A stretch of 6,494 nucleotides of DNA from Gallionella sp. UBA4737 (GCA_002403995.1 DHIV01000037.1:24687-31180), one strand, 5' to 3'. Shown: positions 1 to 4,868, numbered from the stretch's first letter. Notes: generated by a model not told the origin, from the letters alone. Numbers and translations are program-made.

Positions 1-149
1 TTCTGCAACTCGACATAACCCCACATCAGTGAGATTTTTTCGCCAATGCGCGGATATTGTTCCCAGATTATGGAAAGATGGGAAGGGAAACCGGGGGGCA
101 TTTCTGGTGCGGGAGGCGGTGCTTTGGGAATTGATATCTTGATGTCCAT
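1..149 (-). CDS. small conserved hypothetical protein, N-terminal part (runs off left edge)
   Basis: This is an open frame on the minus strand starting at the ATG at 147-149 and still open at base 1, giving 49 residues. It begins MDIKISIPKAPPPAPEMPPG and continues with an amphipathic stretch holding WEQYPRIGEKISLMWG (about residues 29-44). An in-frame TAA lies at 162-164, so the start is this ATG or the ATG at residue 17. No clear Shine-Dalgarno site precedes either. The proline-rich leader followed by a 'YPRI..KI..MWG' segment resembles small (about 80-100 residue) proteins of unknown function in proteobacteria; that likeness is from memory. The opposite strand is also open here, but its product is low-complexity and unconvincing. 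Function unknown; reality as a gene is moderately supported. Confidence 0.5.
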   Translation of the reverse strand, partial: MDIKISIPKAPPPAPEMPPGFPSHLSIIWEQYPRIGEKISLMWGYVELQ

Positions 150-330
150 AATTACAGATCGTTACATCTGGTCAGATAAATTGCAAAACGCATCAAGCAG
201 AATTCCGGTAGCGACCACGGCTTATGAACTTGAGTGCAACCAGCCAAAATTATAATCCGAATGTCCTTACGGGCGTCAGCAATTAAGAAGCTTTCAGTGT
301 GGAAAGTAGATTAGGAGCGTTGGGAAATAT
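150..330. other. gene-free stretch
   Basis: I see no convincing coding frame, RNA gene or terminator between the small minus-strand gene and the first repeat. The only notable content is a short fragment near 298-330 that resembles the start of the alpha/beta hydrolase gene further right, listed separately. Confidence 0.5.
298..330 (-). pseudogene. fragment resembling the alpha/beta hydrolase N-terminus
   Basis: Bases 298-311 are identical to 3786-3799 inside the hydrolase gene. After a one-base gap, ten more bases (GGAGCGTTGG) match. In the hydrolase this encodes FQRSLIYFPQ. Here the minus strand reads IYFPH and then a stop, with a frame change just before it. Two exact blocks in register are unlikely by chance in a 6.5-kb window. 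The fragment ends a few bases from the repeat at 331-351, so it may be debris from a second hydrolase gene or a piece moved from the neighbour. Similarity does not extend clearly beyond about 30 bases. Confidence 0.3.
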
Positions 331-351
331 TTCGAGCCTGGCCCCTTTAAT
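331..351 (+). repeat. dispersed repeat B, copy 1
   Basis: This 21-base stretch ending in GGCCCCTTTAAT is identical to 4216-4236. It lies 10 bases before a fragment of repeat A. The CCCCTTTAAT ending also follows repeat A at 3990-3999, so B may be an alternative end of the same repeat family. Confidence 0.7.
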
Positions 352-360
352 ATTATAATA

Positions 361-394
361 CTACAGCCTTGGATAATTATTTGAAGCTGACCCC
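361..394 (+). repeat. dispersed repeat A, copy 1 (right part)
   Basis: CAGCCTTGGATAATTATTTG followed by AAGCTGACCCC matches the right half of repeat A, best seen at 5003-5053. The left half (TTTCATTTCGCCGAC) is absent. It is in the same orientation as every other copy in the window. Confidence 0.65.
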
Positions 395-418
395 ATTAGT
401 TCCGACCCCATTAGTTCC
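389..418 (+). repeat. 15-nt tandem duplication at the end of repeat A copy 1
   Basis: GACCCCATTAGTTCC occurs twice without interruption (389-403 and 404-418). The second unit ends two bases before the stop codon of the minus-strand lipoprotein gene. Similar 14-15-nt tandem units sit beside other repeat copies at 3064, 4192 and 4225. Confidence 0.85.
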
Positions 419-420
419 TG

Positions 421-732
421 TCACTTGCCACTCTCGGGTGGGGTAAGTGAACAGCGCCAACTCTTGACCTTGGAATCCTTCGGGACCGCATTGCTCGCCA
501 GAATCTGGGTAATCGCCTGTTCTGCAGTCGCTTTGCATCTCTCGATCGTTCGATTATAGGGATTGAACACCCAGTACTGGTGGACATTCTCCGAATTTTC
601 CAGTTCGAGGATCAGCACAGTGCCGTCTCCATCTTTCTCGCTGCATCCCAACATGAGTAGCAGACCCAGTGCTGCCAGCAGCGCAACGATCTTCGTGGTT
701 GCCCGGGATAAGTGGATTTGATTTTTTCGCAT
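421..732 (-). CDS. small lipoprotein of unknown function
   Basis: The product is 103 residues. A basic N-terminus (MRKNQ, then R10 and K14) is followed by a hydrophobic core at about residues 15-28 and a lipobox ending in L28-G29-C30, so signal peptidase II should cleave before Cys30. Residue +2 is Ser, not Asp, which in enterobacterial rules favours outer-membrane sorting. The mature part, about 74 residues, is polar, with an aromatic patch (YWVFNPYN, about 53-60) and two further cysteines (C66, C94) that could form a disulfide. The start is the ATG at 730-732; no strong Shine-Dalgarno site is visible. The -3 position of the lipobox is Met, slightly non-standard. I do not recognise the family. 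The gene's 3' end abuts the tandem duplication after repeat A copy 1. Confidence 0.75.
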   Translation of the reverse strand: MRKNQIHLSRATTKIVALLAALGLLLMLGCSEKDGDGTVLILELENSENVHQYWVFNPYNRTIERCKATAEQAITQILASNAVPKDSKVKSWRCSLTPPESGK

Positions 733-860
733 GATCGGTGCTGAATGTTAAACCTTTATCAGCCTGTTGTGGCGCAAGGTTCTGGCTTGCAATTGAAGTC
801 GGTCGGTGTGCCGGCAGGTTCCAGTTGGCCAACCCAGTTTCAAAGTGGTCAGCATTGGAA
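733..860. other. gene-free stretch upstream of the lipoprotein gene
   Basis: This is the 5' side of the lipoprotein gene. No clear promoter hexamers or hairpin stand out. A plus-strand frame runs 745-909 (54 residues), but its last 15 or so residues are simply translated repeat A and there is no ribosome binding site. I do not call it a gene. Confidence 0.4.
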
Positions 861-919
861 TCTTTTCCTGGACTTTTTCATTTCGCCGACACCCTTGGAT
901 AATGTGTGATGCCAACCCA
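861..919 (+). repeat. dispersed repeat A, copy 2
   Basis: Bases 869-904 are identical over 36 nt to 5003-5038. The right end has decayed to GTGTGATGCCAACCCATTTA in place of GATGCTGACCCC. The copy sits between the lipoprotein gene and the 3' end of nirK. Confidence 0.85.
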
Positions 920-1038
920 TTTAGTCCCTATTCGACACAAAGCCGTACTTGAATTTGCTCTTAAGACATTTGATATGTGTCTGCTAAAATGGGTGAAGCC
1001 CAATGCCTCAATTCGTATATCCTGGAATAACAACTTCA

Positions 1039-2130
1039 TTACTGCTTAATGGTGCTTGGTTTTTGAACCTGCTCCATGAGATCGTTATTCCATTCTCCTG
1101 CTACATTTATTTGGGCAGCAGCCCCAAGCAGAACGGCTTCTATCAGGTTGTGACTGAGGTAGACATACAGGCCCGGCTGTTTGAACTGATACAACATAGC
1201 CACGGCAGATCCGCCCGGCACGAACCATGTTTCGAGATTTGTTGCAGGCTTGTCCGCGAAAGAGCCTCCGTTCCACACCAGGTCACCGTGCCCGCCAATA
1301 AGATGGGGACGGGAGTCCCTATTGGCTTGCGAGTGTATGAACAACACCTTTTCCCCTACCTTTGCCGTTAATGCATGCTCGCCTGTCAGCGTTCCCACCC
1401 CCCCGTTAAACACCACGTGAGTAGGCGTCAGCGTCCTCATCACCTCAAGCGTATCTGCCATGCCTTCAACCGGTGTTAAATACTCCTTGTAATTGCCATT
1501 CGCATCTTTGGGCACGTAATAGTCCTGCTCGCCGATATAGTAAGCTCTGTCGTATTTGATGGGCTTGCCTGCGGCGTCTCTCAGGCCGTCGCGCGGCAGG
1601 ACCATGATGGCTCCATTCATTCCGGAGACGACGTGCCACGGGATCATGATTCCGCCGGGAGCACAGTGGTAGACAAACACGCCGGGCTTGATCACCTTGA
1701 ACCGCATGACCACTTCTTCCCCGGGAGATACATGGGTAAGCTCGGCCCCGCCCAAAGCACCGGTTGCCGCATGAAAGTCGATATTGTGTTCCAGCGTATT
1801 CGTTATCGGATTCACCAGCGTCAGCTCGACATAGTCATCTTGATGCACCACGATAATAGGTCCGGGAACACTGCCGTTAAAGGTCATCGCCCAGATAGTC
1901 GGGCCATCCGGACTTATTTTCAGGCGCTTCTCTTCAATCACCATTCGCACCTGCACAATTTTTGGCGCGCCTTTCGCAACCTGCTCATGCTCGGGCAAAA
2001 AAGGCGGGGCAACCAGTTTCTGCGTGACACGTTCCAGTTTGTCAGACTTGGATTCGATCACAGCTCCCGCGTTCGTGGAGCAAGTCATCAAGAAGCTGAT
2101 GGTCAGAATTGCATTCAATACTTTGCGCAT
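1039..2130 (-). CDS. nirK: copper-containing nitrite reductase, class I type (NO-forming)
   Basis: NirK reduces nitrite to nitric oxide in the periplasm as a homotrimer, taking electrons from a cupredoxin or cytochrome c. The product is 363 residues, normal for the family. It has a Sec signal peptide (RK at 2-3, hydrophobic 5-15, likely cleavage after A-G-A at residue 23) and two cupredoxin domains. All copper ligands are visible: type 1 His115, Cys156, His166, Met171; type 2 His120, His155, His327. The catalytic pair corresponding to Asp98 and His255 of the Alcaligenes faecalis enzyme is Asp118 and His276, with Ile278 over the copper. The Cys156-to-His166 loop (CAPGGIMIPWH) is of class I type with one extra residue compared with A. 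faecalis. The start is fixed by AGGAGG at 2136-2141, five bases before ATG. No nirV, nor or regulator gene is adjacent, and repeats flank both sides. The gene looks intact. Confidence 0.96.
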   Translation of the reverse strand: MRKVLNAILTISFLMTCSTNAGAVIESKSDKLERVTQKLVAPPFLPEHEQVAKGAPKIVQVRMVIEEKRLKISPDGPTIWAMTFNGSVPGPIIVVHQDDYVELTLVNPITNTLEHNIDFHAATGALGGAELTHVSPGEEVVMRFKVIKPGVFVYHCAPGGIMIPWHVVSGMNGAIMVLPRDGLRDAAGKPIKYDRAYYIGEQDYYVPKDANGNYKEYLTPVEGMADTLEVMRTLTPTHVVFNGGVGTLTGEHALTAKVGEKVLFIHSQANRDSRPHLIGGHGDLVWNGGSFADKPATNLETWFVPGGSAVAMLYQFKQPGLYVYLSHNLIEAVLLGAAAQINVAGEWNNDLMEQVQKPSTIKQ

Positions 2131-2185
2131 ACGTTCCTCCTGTTATTCAAGGCTTTCACAAATTTGCCAAAAGAACTTGAGACCC

Positions 2186-2205
2186 AGGTGATAAAAAATA
2201 CACCT
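2186..2205. promoter_or_regulatory. candidate operator at the nirK transcription start
   Basis: AGGTG-N10-CACCT is a perfect 5-base inverted repeat across an A/T-rich centre. It covers the predicted transcription start of nirK, the classic position for a repressor. On the minus strand the left half reads AAAGGTGTATTT, which is like NsrR half-sites (nitric-oxide-sensing repressor), but the right half fits less well. No regulator gene is in the window. Treat the NsrR idea as a guess. Confidence 0.3.
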
Positions 2206-2209
2206 TTAA

Positions 2210-2237
2210 ATAATATACACTCTTTATTGAGAATCAA
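2210..2237 (-). promoter_or_regulatory. candidate sigma-70 promoter of nirK
   Basis: Reading the minus strand, TTGATT (2237 to 2232) is followed after 16 bases by TATTAT (2215 to 2210). This predicts a start of transcription near 2203 and a leader of about 70 bases before the nirK ATG. Overlapping the -35 box, TTGAT-TCTC-AATAA (2237-2224) matches 8 of 10 bases of an FNR/NnrR-type site TTGAT-N4-ATCAA, with the left half perfect. The hexamers are direct observation; the regulator assignment is inference. Confidence 0.45.
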
Positions 2238-2239
2238 GT

Positions 2240-2251
2240 GGGCTCCGCCCC
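2240..2251. repeat. short GC palindrome repeat D, copy 1
   Basis: GGGCTCCGCCCC belongs to a set of GGGGCTCCGYCCCC-like palindromes also found at 4181-4194, 6268-6280 and 6301-6311. It lies just upstream of the -35 box of nirK. Confidence 0.5.
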
Positions 2252-2292
2252 TATATAACTATCAACAAATGATACTGCTGGTAACCGTGGCC

Positions 2293-2434
2293 CCCTAATG
2301 TACTAAACTTTTGCCCTGAGCAAAATATTTGTAGGGTGCGTTCCACGCACCAATGATTATGGTGCGTGGAACGCACCCTACATTGAGTATTTAAGGGGTC
2401 GGATTTTTTGGATTTTTTCATTTCACCGGCACCC
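2293..2434 (+). repeat. long repeat element with hairpin, copy 1 (ends in repeat A copy 3)
   Basis: This region aligns with 4900-5030. Shared blocks are CCCTAAT, CAAACTTT..CCCT, AAAATATTT-TAGGGTG, CTACATTGAG and TATTTAAGGGG, then the TTTCATTT-CRCCGRCACCC core of repeat A. It differs from the other copy by containing a full hairpin (2330-2382) and by lacking five bases (AGCAT) after AAGGGGT. The right end stops at CACCC, where the toxin relic begins, so the GATGCTGACCCC end is missing. It has no coding capacity of its own and resembles a small non-autonomous (MITE-like) element. Confidence 0.75.
2330..2382. repeat. perfect 23-bp inverted repeat with 7-nt loop
   Basis: The arms at 2330-2352 and 2360-2382 are exact reverse complements, with loop ATGATTA. 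Each arm also contains a smaller palindrome (GGTGCG-TTCCA-CGCACC), so the DNA could form a branched cruciform. GTAGGGTGCGTTC-type hairpins are, from memory, widespread in bacterial intergenic repeats. Neither side carries a T-run, so it is not a standard intrinsic terminator. Confidence 0.95.
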
Positions 2435-2655
2435 GTAAATGGCTGTTTGCATCATTACAAGTATCGGCTGTACTGCGGGCAGAATGGCGCAACAGTGGTG
2501 CGCTATGACAATGAATCCGGCAAGGGTGACCTTCGCATCTGGGCAAAAACGAGCGTCAGCAAGCCTATCTGTTCACCACGCTGGAACAACTGATTATGGA
2601 TTTCGAAGCGGATGTCATCCGCCTGTCAGGAGACAAAAATGAAAGCGATCATTGA
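2432..2655 (+). pseudogene. tumE: TumE (DUF6516)-type toxin, truncated and frameshifted
   Basis: Frame 1 reads from about PVNGCLHHYKYRLYCGQNG through VVRYDNESGKGD to L-R near 2536. Stepping back one base there, the reading continues HLGKNERQQAYLFTTLEQL, then IMDFEADVIRLSGDKNESDH, and stops at 2653-2655. The KYRL, RYDNE.GKGD.RH and LE.LI.DF..DV blocks are the hallmarks of TumE-family toxins. The junction CGCAT most simply comes from loss of one C in CGCCAT (Arg-His). The N-terminal third is also missing: repeat A copy 3 directly precedes the surviving part, and only a weak TTG start without a ribosome binding site lies upstream. The toxin should therefore be inactive. A sequencing error could explain the frameshift but not the missing start. 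Confidence 0.8.
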
Positions 2656-3007
2656 ACTGACCAGTTGGAAAACTTCACAGGCTCGCGCCTTGCGCGCAGC
2701 CAAAAGAGCCGATGCGGGCAAGTCTGTCTCCGCAGACTACCATCTTGATTTCGATTCAATGGCGAACCTCTTCTCGGACATCACACCTGCGCGTATGCAA
2801 GTGATCGAAACCTCCAAGCAACTCGGCGCGCTCAGTGTTTATGCCTTGGCCAAGGCGCTGGGGCGCAACTACTCGAACGTTCACCGCGACGTGCGCAAAC
2901 TGCTGGGGCTTGAGCTCTTGGCGCGCGATGAAGATGGGAAGGTTTATGTGCCGTGGAAAGATGTGGTGCTGAATGTTTCCCTGACGGGGGATACGCTGGC
3001 TGCATGA
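2639..3007 (+). CDS. helix-turn-helix antitoxin of the TumE-type module
   Basis: The product is 122 residues, starting MKAIIELTSW. A Shine-Dalgarno AGGAG at 2628-2632, six bases before the ATG at 2639, sets the start; an ATG at 2612 is less likely. The start lies inside the last 17 bases of the toxin reading frame, a toxin-first overlap that suggests translational coupling. Residues about 49-100 form a winged helix: ITPARMQVIETSKQLG, then LSVYALAKALGRNYSNVHRD as the recognition part, then a wing around RDEDGKVYVPW. This is the HVO_A0114/TumA-like pattern of antitoxins paired with TumE-type toxins. The antitoxin should bind and neutralise the toxin and repress the operon. It appears intact although the toxin is broken, so it may be an orphan antitoxin or repressor. 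Confidence 0.85.
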   Translation: MKAIIELTSWKTSQARALRAAKRADAGKSVSADYHLDFDSMANLFSDITPARMQVIETSKQLGALSVYALAKALGRNYSNVHRDVRKLLGLELLARDEDGKVYVPWKDVVLNVSLTGDTLAA

Positions 3008-3013
3008 TCGCGT

Positions 3014-3070
3014 TTACACCATCACTGCCCTTGTGCCATATCGCAGAAAAACTATTACGATGCTGACCCC
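3014..3070 (+). repeat. dispersed repeat A, variant subfamily, copy 4
   Basis: Bases 3014-3067 match 4269-4322 at 51 of 54 positions. The block holds CATATCGCAGAAAAACTATT and ACGATGCTGACCCC, so it shares CATATCGC and GATGCTGACCCC with the other repeat A copies. It starts seven bases after the antitoxin stop codon and runs into a tandem array. Confidence 0.85.
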
Positions 3071-3124
3071 AATGGCACTCTGACCCCAATGGCACTGACC
3101 CCAATGGCATTTCCAATGGCATTT
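3064..3124 (+). repeat. tandem array of TGACCCCAATGGCAC-like units
   Basis: TGACCCCAATGGCAC occurs at 3064-3078 and 3081-3095, and again at 3096-3109 with a T in place of the final C. It is followed by decaying units (TTCCAATGGCAT, TTTTCATGGCA). The array runs to the hydrolase stop codon at 3125-3127, and the last degenerate unit overlaps it. Any protein read through the array on either strand is a low-complexity artefact. Confidence 0.9.
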
Positions 3125-3889
3125 TCATGGCACGCCCTTGAGCAACGGTACGTACTCCGGGCTCTCGGAGATTATGTTGTGACTCGTGCCAGCTACAATT
3201 CTGAGCGTCACAACCCCGGTATGAAAACGTGCGTAGAGCGCTTCCGTGCTGGTGCGCGGGATGACTTCATCGCGCTCTGCCGCGACGACCAGCGTAGGCG
3301 CGGTAACCTGAGCCGCATATCGCCACGATTCAAACTTGTCCAGCAGTAGCCAGCGGATCGGGAAGTAGGGATACTGACTTGCTGCCAACTCTGCAAGGCT
3401 ATCGTATGGCGTGACAAGGATAAGTCTGGCAACGGGGCGCAAGCTTGCCAGATGAACTGCGACTCCGCTGCCCAGGCTGCGGCCGATAACCACGACATTG
3501 GGATGTTCGGTGCTAACCCGGTCAAACAGGGCAAGCGCATCGGCAACCAGCGCATCTTCCGAGGGCTTCCCCGAACTTCCGCCGTAGCCCCGGTAGTGCA
3601 TCAAGTAAATGGCGTGCCTTGGAAAGGCAGCAGCGAGACTTGGCAAACTGAAGTTGACGTCTTCTGCGTTGCCGCCGAAGTAGACCACGGCATCCGGCCC
3701 TTTCTTTGGCATCGCTGTAATTTGCACTTGAGCGCCATCAGTCGGCAACGTGAACATCGATGCGCCATTTGCGGGCGAGGGCGGTTGTGGAAAGTAGATC
3801 AAGGAGCGTTGGAACGCAAAGAGCAGAGCGCAGCACGCGAGATAGACAACAATCGCGACGACAACAAGTATGAGCAGGGTTCGTGACAT
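3125..3889 (-). CDS. membrane-anchored alpha/beta hydrolase
   Basis: The product is 254 residues from the ATG at 3887-3889. A GTG 21 bases earlier is the alternative start; neither has a good ribosome binding site. Residues 4-26 form one transmembrane anchor, followed by FQRSLIYFPQP, which is typical of BEM46/YfhR-like hydrolases. Fold landmarks are the oxyanion-side FGGNAED (71-77), HYRGYGGSSGKPSE (98-111), the nucleophile elbow G-R-S138-L-G, acid Asp207 (ERDEVIP) and His237 (GTSHN). All three catalytic residues are present, so an active serine hydrolase (esterase or peptidase-like; substrate unknown) facing the periplasm or membrane surface is likely. The C-terminus (EYVPLLKGVP) ends inside the tandem GGCA array and may be trimmed by a few residues. 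The gene stands alone between repeat A copies 4 and 5. Confidence 0.88.
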   Translation of the reverse strand: MSRTLLILVVVAIVVYLACCALLFAFQRSLIYFPQPPSPANGASMFTLPTDGAQVQITAMPKKGPDAVVYFGGNAEDVNFSLPSLAAAFPRHAIYLMHYRGYGGSSGKPSEDALVADALALFDRVSTEHPNVVVIGRSLGSGVAVHLASLRPVARLILVTPYDSLAELAASQYPYFPIRWLLLDKFESWRYAAQVTAPTLVVAAERDEVIPRTSTEALYARFHTGVVTLRIVAGTSHNIISESPEYVPLLKGVP

Positions 3890-3950
3890 GGGGCTGGTGA
3901 TCGCGCTCACAGTATCAATGGGGCAACATCGTAATCTGTTTCCGGGCTAT

Positions 3951-3993
3951 TTCATATCGCCGACAGCCTTGGAAAATATTCGATGCTGACCCC
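3951..3993 (+). repeat. dispersed repeat A, copy 5
   Basis: TTCATATCGCCGACAGCCTT is followed by GGAAAATATTCGATGCTGACCCC in two steps. It is intermediate between the CGCCGACACCC form (5003-5053) and the CATATCGCAGAAAAAC form (3014-3070), which links them as one family. It is followed by CTTTAATT, as at repeat B. It lies about 60 bases upstream of the hydrolase start. Confidence 0.8.
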
Positions 3994-4143
3994 TTTAATT
4001 GCTTTAATGACGGCTTGGCACATATCTACCGCAGGCCAAGTTCTATCTATGGCACAAAGCTGAAGGTGAATAATAAGGAAACAACGTTGATATGTAACCT
4101 GTCAGATATGACAGAAGAGGATGCGAAGTTTCAGATAGCGTGA
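3982..4143 (+). pseudogene. 3' relic of an unrecognised protein gene
   Basis: A plus-strand frame without a usable start runs from the end of repeat A copy 5 to a TGA at 4141-4143. After the repeat-derived DADP it reads NDGLAHIYRRPSSIYGTKLK, then VNNKETTLICNLSDMTEEDA and KFQIA. The composition and the ordered hydrophobic/charged pattern (TLICNLSDMTEED) look like a true C-terminus of about 45 residues. The 5' part is missing exactly where the repeat ends, as with the toxin relic at 2432. I do not recognise the family. It could also be a chance open frame. Confidence 0.4.
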
Positions 4144-4180
4144 TATAGGGATGGAGTTCAATTGATTTTGTGAAAAGTAT

Positions 4181-4252
4181 GGGGCTCCGTCCCCATGTAA
4201 TTTCGCCCATGTAATTTCGAGCCTGGCCCCTTTAATTTGGCCCCTTTAATTT
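4181..4252 (+). repeat. palindrome D copy 2, two 14-nt tandem duplications and repeat B copy 2
   Basis: GGGGCTCCGTCCCC (4181-4194) is palindromic and continues as ATGTAATTTC, as at 6301-6320. CCCATGTAATTTCG is then duplicated in tandem (4192-4205, 4206-4219). Five bases later GGCCCCTTTAATTT is duplicated in tandem (4225-4238, 4239-4252). Bases 4216-4236 equal repeat B copy 1 at 331-351. Two adjacent duplications of the same unit size are striking. No gene is present in 4144-4268. Confidence 0.85.
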
Positions 4253-4268
4253 CTATCTGGAATTGGAA

Positions 4269-4322
4269 TTACATCATCACGGCCCCTGTGCCATATCGCA
4301 GAAAAACTATTACGATGCTGAC
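4269..4322 (+). repeat. dispersed repeat A, variant subfamily, copy 6
   Basis: It matches 3014-3067 at 51 of 54 bases, ending GATGCTGAC and then diverging. It lies 12 bases before the stop codon of brnA, the same position relative to a minus-strand gene end as copy 4 has to the hydrolase. Confidence 0.85.
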
Positions 4323-4334
4323 TCTTTATAGCGT

Positions 4335-4607
4335 TCAAACAGAGTGCAATTCTTCCCTGATGATACGTCGTACAACTTCCTCTGTTACTGGGTTGTTGTT
4401 CGTGGCGACTTGCTTGAGCGCTTCATTGATCAGGGTTTGGTAGCCCTTGCCTTCGGTTTCAGCACGTAAGCGGAACGATTCAAGAATGCTGTCGTCCAGA
4501 TATATCGTGACCCGCGTCTTACCCTTCGAGGCAGCGGATTGAAGTTTTGCCAAATGAGGTACATCTTTTGCACGTTTGGCTTTCGAAAAATCGTATTCAG
4601 CTTTCAT
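4335..4607 (-). CDS. brnA: BrnA-type ribbon-helix-helix antitoxin
   Basis: The product is 90 residues from the ATG at 4605-4607, chosen because GGAGG (4612-4616) lies just upstream; a further ATG at 4622 would add five residues. The N-terminal part (MKAEYDFSKAKRAKD) is the segment that in BrnA contacts the BrnT toxin. A ribbon-helix-helix DNA-binding domain follows: strand TRVTIYLD (31-38), helix 1 about 39-53, turn GKGY, helix 2 QTLINEALKQVA. The acidic tail TEEVVRRIIREELHSV is family-like. BrnA neutralises BrnT and represses the operon as a dimer. Its start overlaps the end of brnT by 11 bases, so the two are probably translationally coupled. It looks intact. Confidence 0.93.
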   Translation of the reverse strand: MKAEYDFSKAKRAKDVPHLAKLQSAASKGKTRVTIYLDDSILESFRLRAETEGKGYQTLINEALKQVATNNNPVTEEVVRRIIREELHSV

Positions 4608-4863
4608 ATTGCCTCCGTTCATTTTTGGTTGCCAAGCGGGCTGAGATAAGCCGTATAACTTCTACGCGCAGTGTGTAGCACACGGTCAATAGATGCCCTT
4701 TATTTGACATCCCAACCAACAGGAATCGCAACTCATCCTTTGCATCTTCATCTTCCCGAACTAACGCCATAGGATCCAGTAACGCAGATGCGGCTTCATC
4801 AAAAGACACGCCGTGCTTTTTCAGGTTCGATGCGGCTTTCTTTTGGTCAAATTCAATGCCCAT
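4597..4863 (-). CDS. brnT: BrnT-type ribonuclease toxin (DUF497)
   Basis: The product is 88 residues, normal for the family. BrnT is a ribonuclease that blocks translation, related in fold to RelE. Visible family features are the N-terminal IEFDQKKAASNLKKHGVSFD (3-22), the DE-rich middle around residues 37-46, and the C-terminal RLISARLATKNERRQYE (71-87), with the conserved R-I-S-A-R, A-T and E-R/Y-E positions. The frame is intact from the ATG at 4861-4863. No Shine-Dalgarno site is visible, and a promoter placed nearly on top of the start suggests a very short leader. The toxin-first order with overlapping antitoxin is the usual brnTA arrangement. Confidence 0.93.
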   Translation of the reverse strand: MGIEFDQKKAASNLKKHGVSFDEAASALLDPMALVREDEDAKDELRFLLVGMSNKGHLLTVCYTLRVEVIRLISARLATKNERRQYES

Positions 4864-4868
4864 GTCAA

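Noticed and set aside
46..255. Plus-strand 69-residue frame
   Set aside because: It lies opposite the more protein-like minus-strand gene at 1-149, has no ribosome binding site and reads as glycine-rich noise.
554..832. Minus-strand 92-residue frame
   Set aside because: It overlaps the lipoprotein gene in another frame; composition is not protein-like and it lacks any motif.
1003..2298. Plus-strand frames of 122 and 221 residues opposite nirK
   Set aside because: They are antisense to a fully supported nirK gene and show no family features.
2330..2382. Intrinsic terminator
   Set aside because: The stem is strong, but neither strand has a T-run after it and the same sequence recurs as part of a dispersed repeat.
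2530..2540. Programmed frameshift in the toxin gene
   Set aside because: There is no slippery heptamer, and the missing N-terminus points to decay rather than recoding.
3064..3124. CRISPR array
   Set aside because: The units are contiguous 15-mers without spacers.
2832..3128. Minus-strand frame with MPLGSVPLGS-like repeats
   Set aside because: It is the translated tandem array plus the antisense of the antitoxin gene.
3452..3886. Plus-strand 144-residue frame opposite the hydrolase
   Set aside because: The minus-strand hydrolase has a complete catalytic triad and membrane anchor; this is its shadow.
3982..4322. RHS/YD-repeat gene remnants suggested by in-frame YYDADP or FDADP
   Set aside because: These residues are encoded by the repeat core GATGCTGACCCC itself, so the likeness is probably coincidental.
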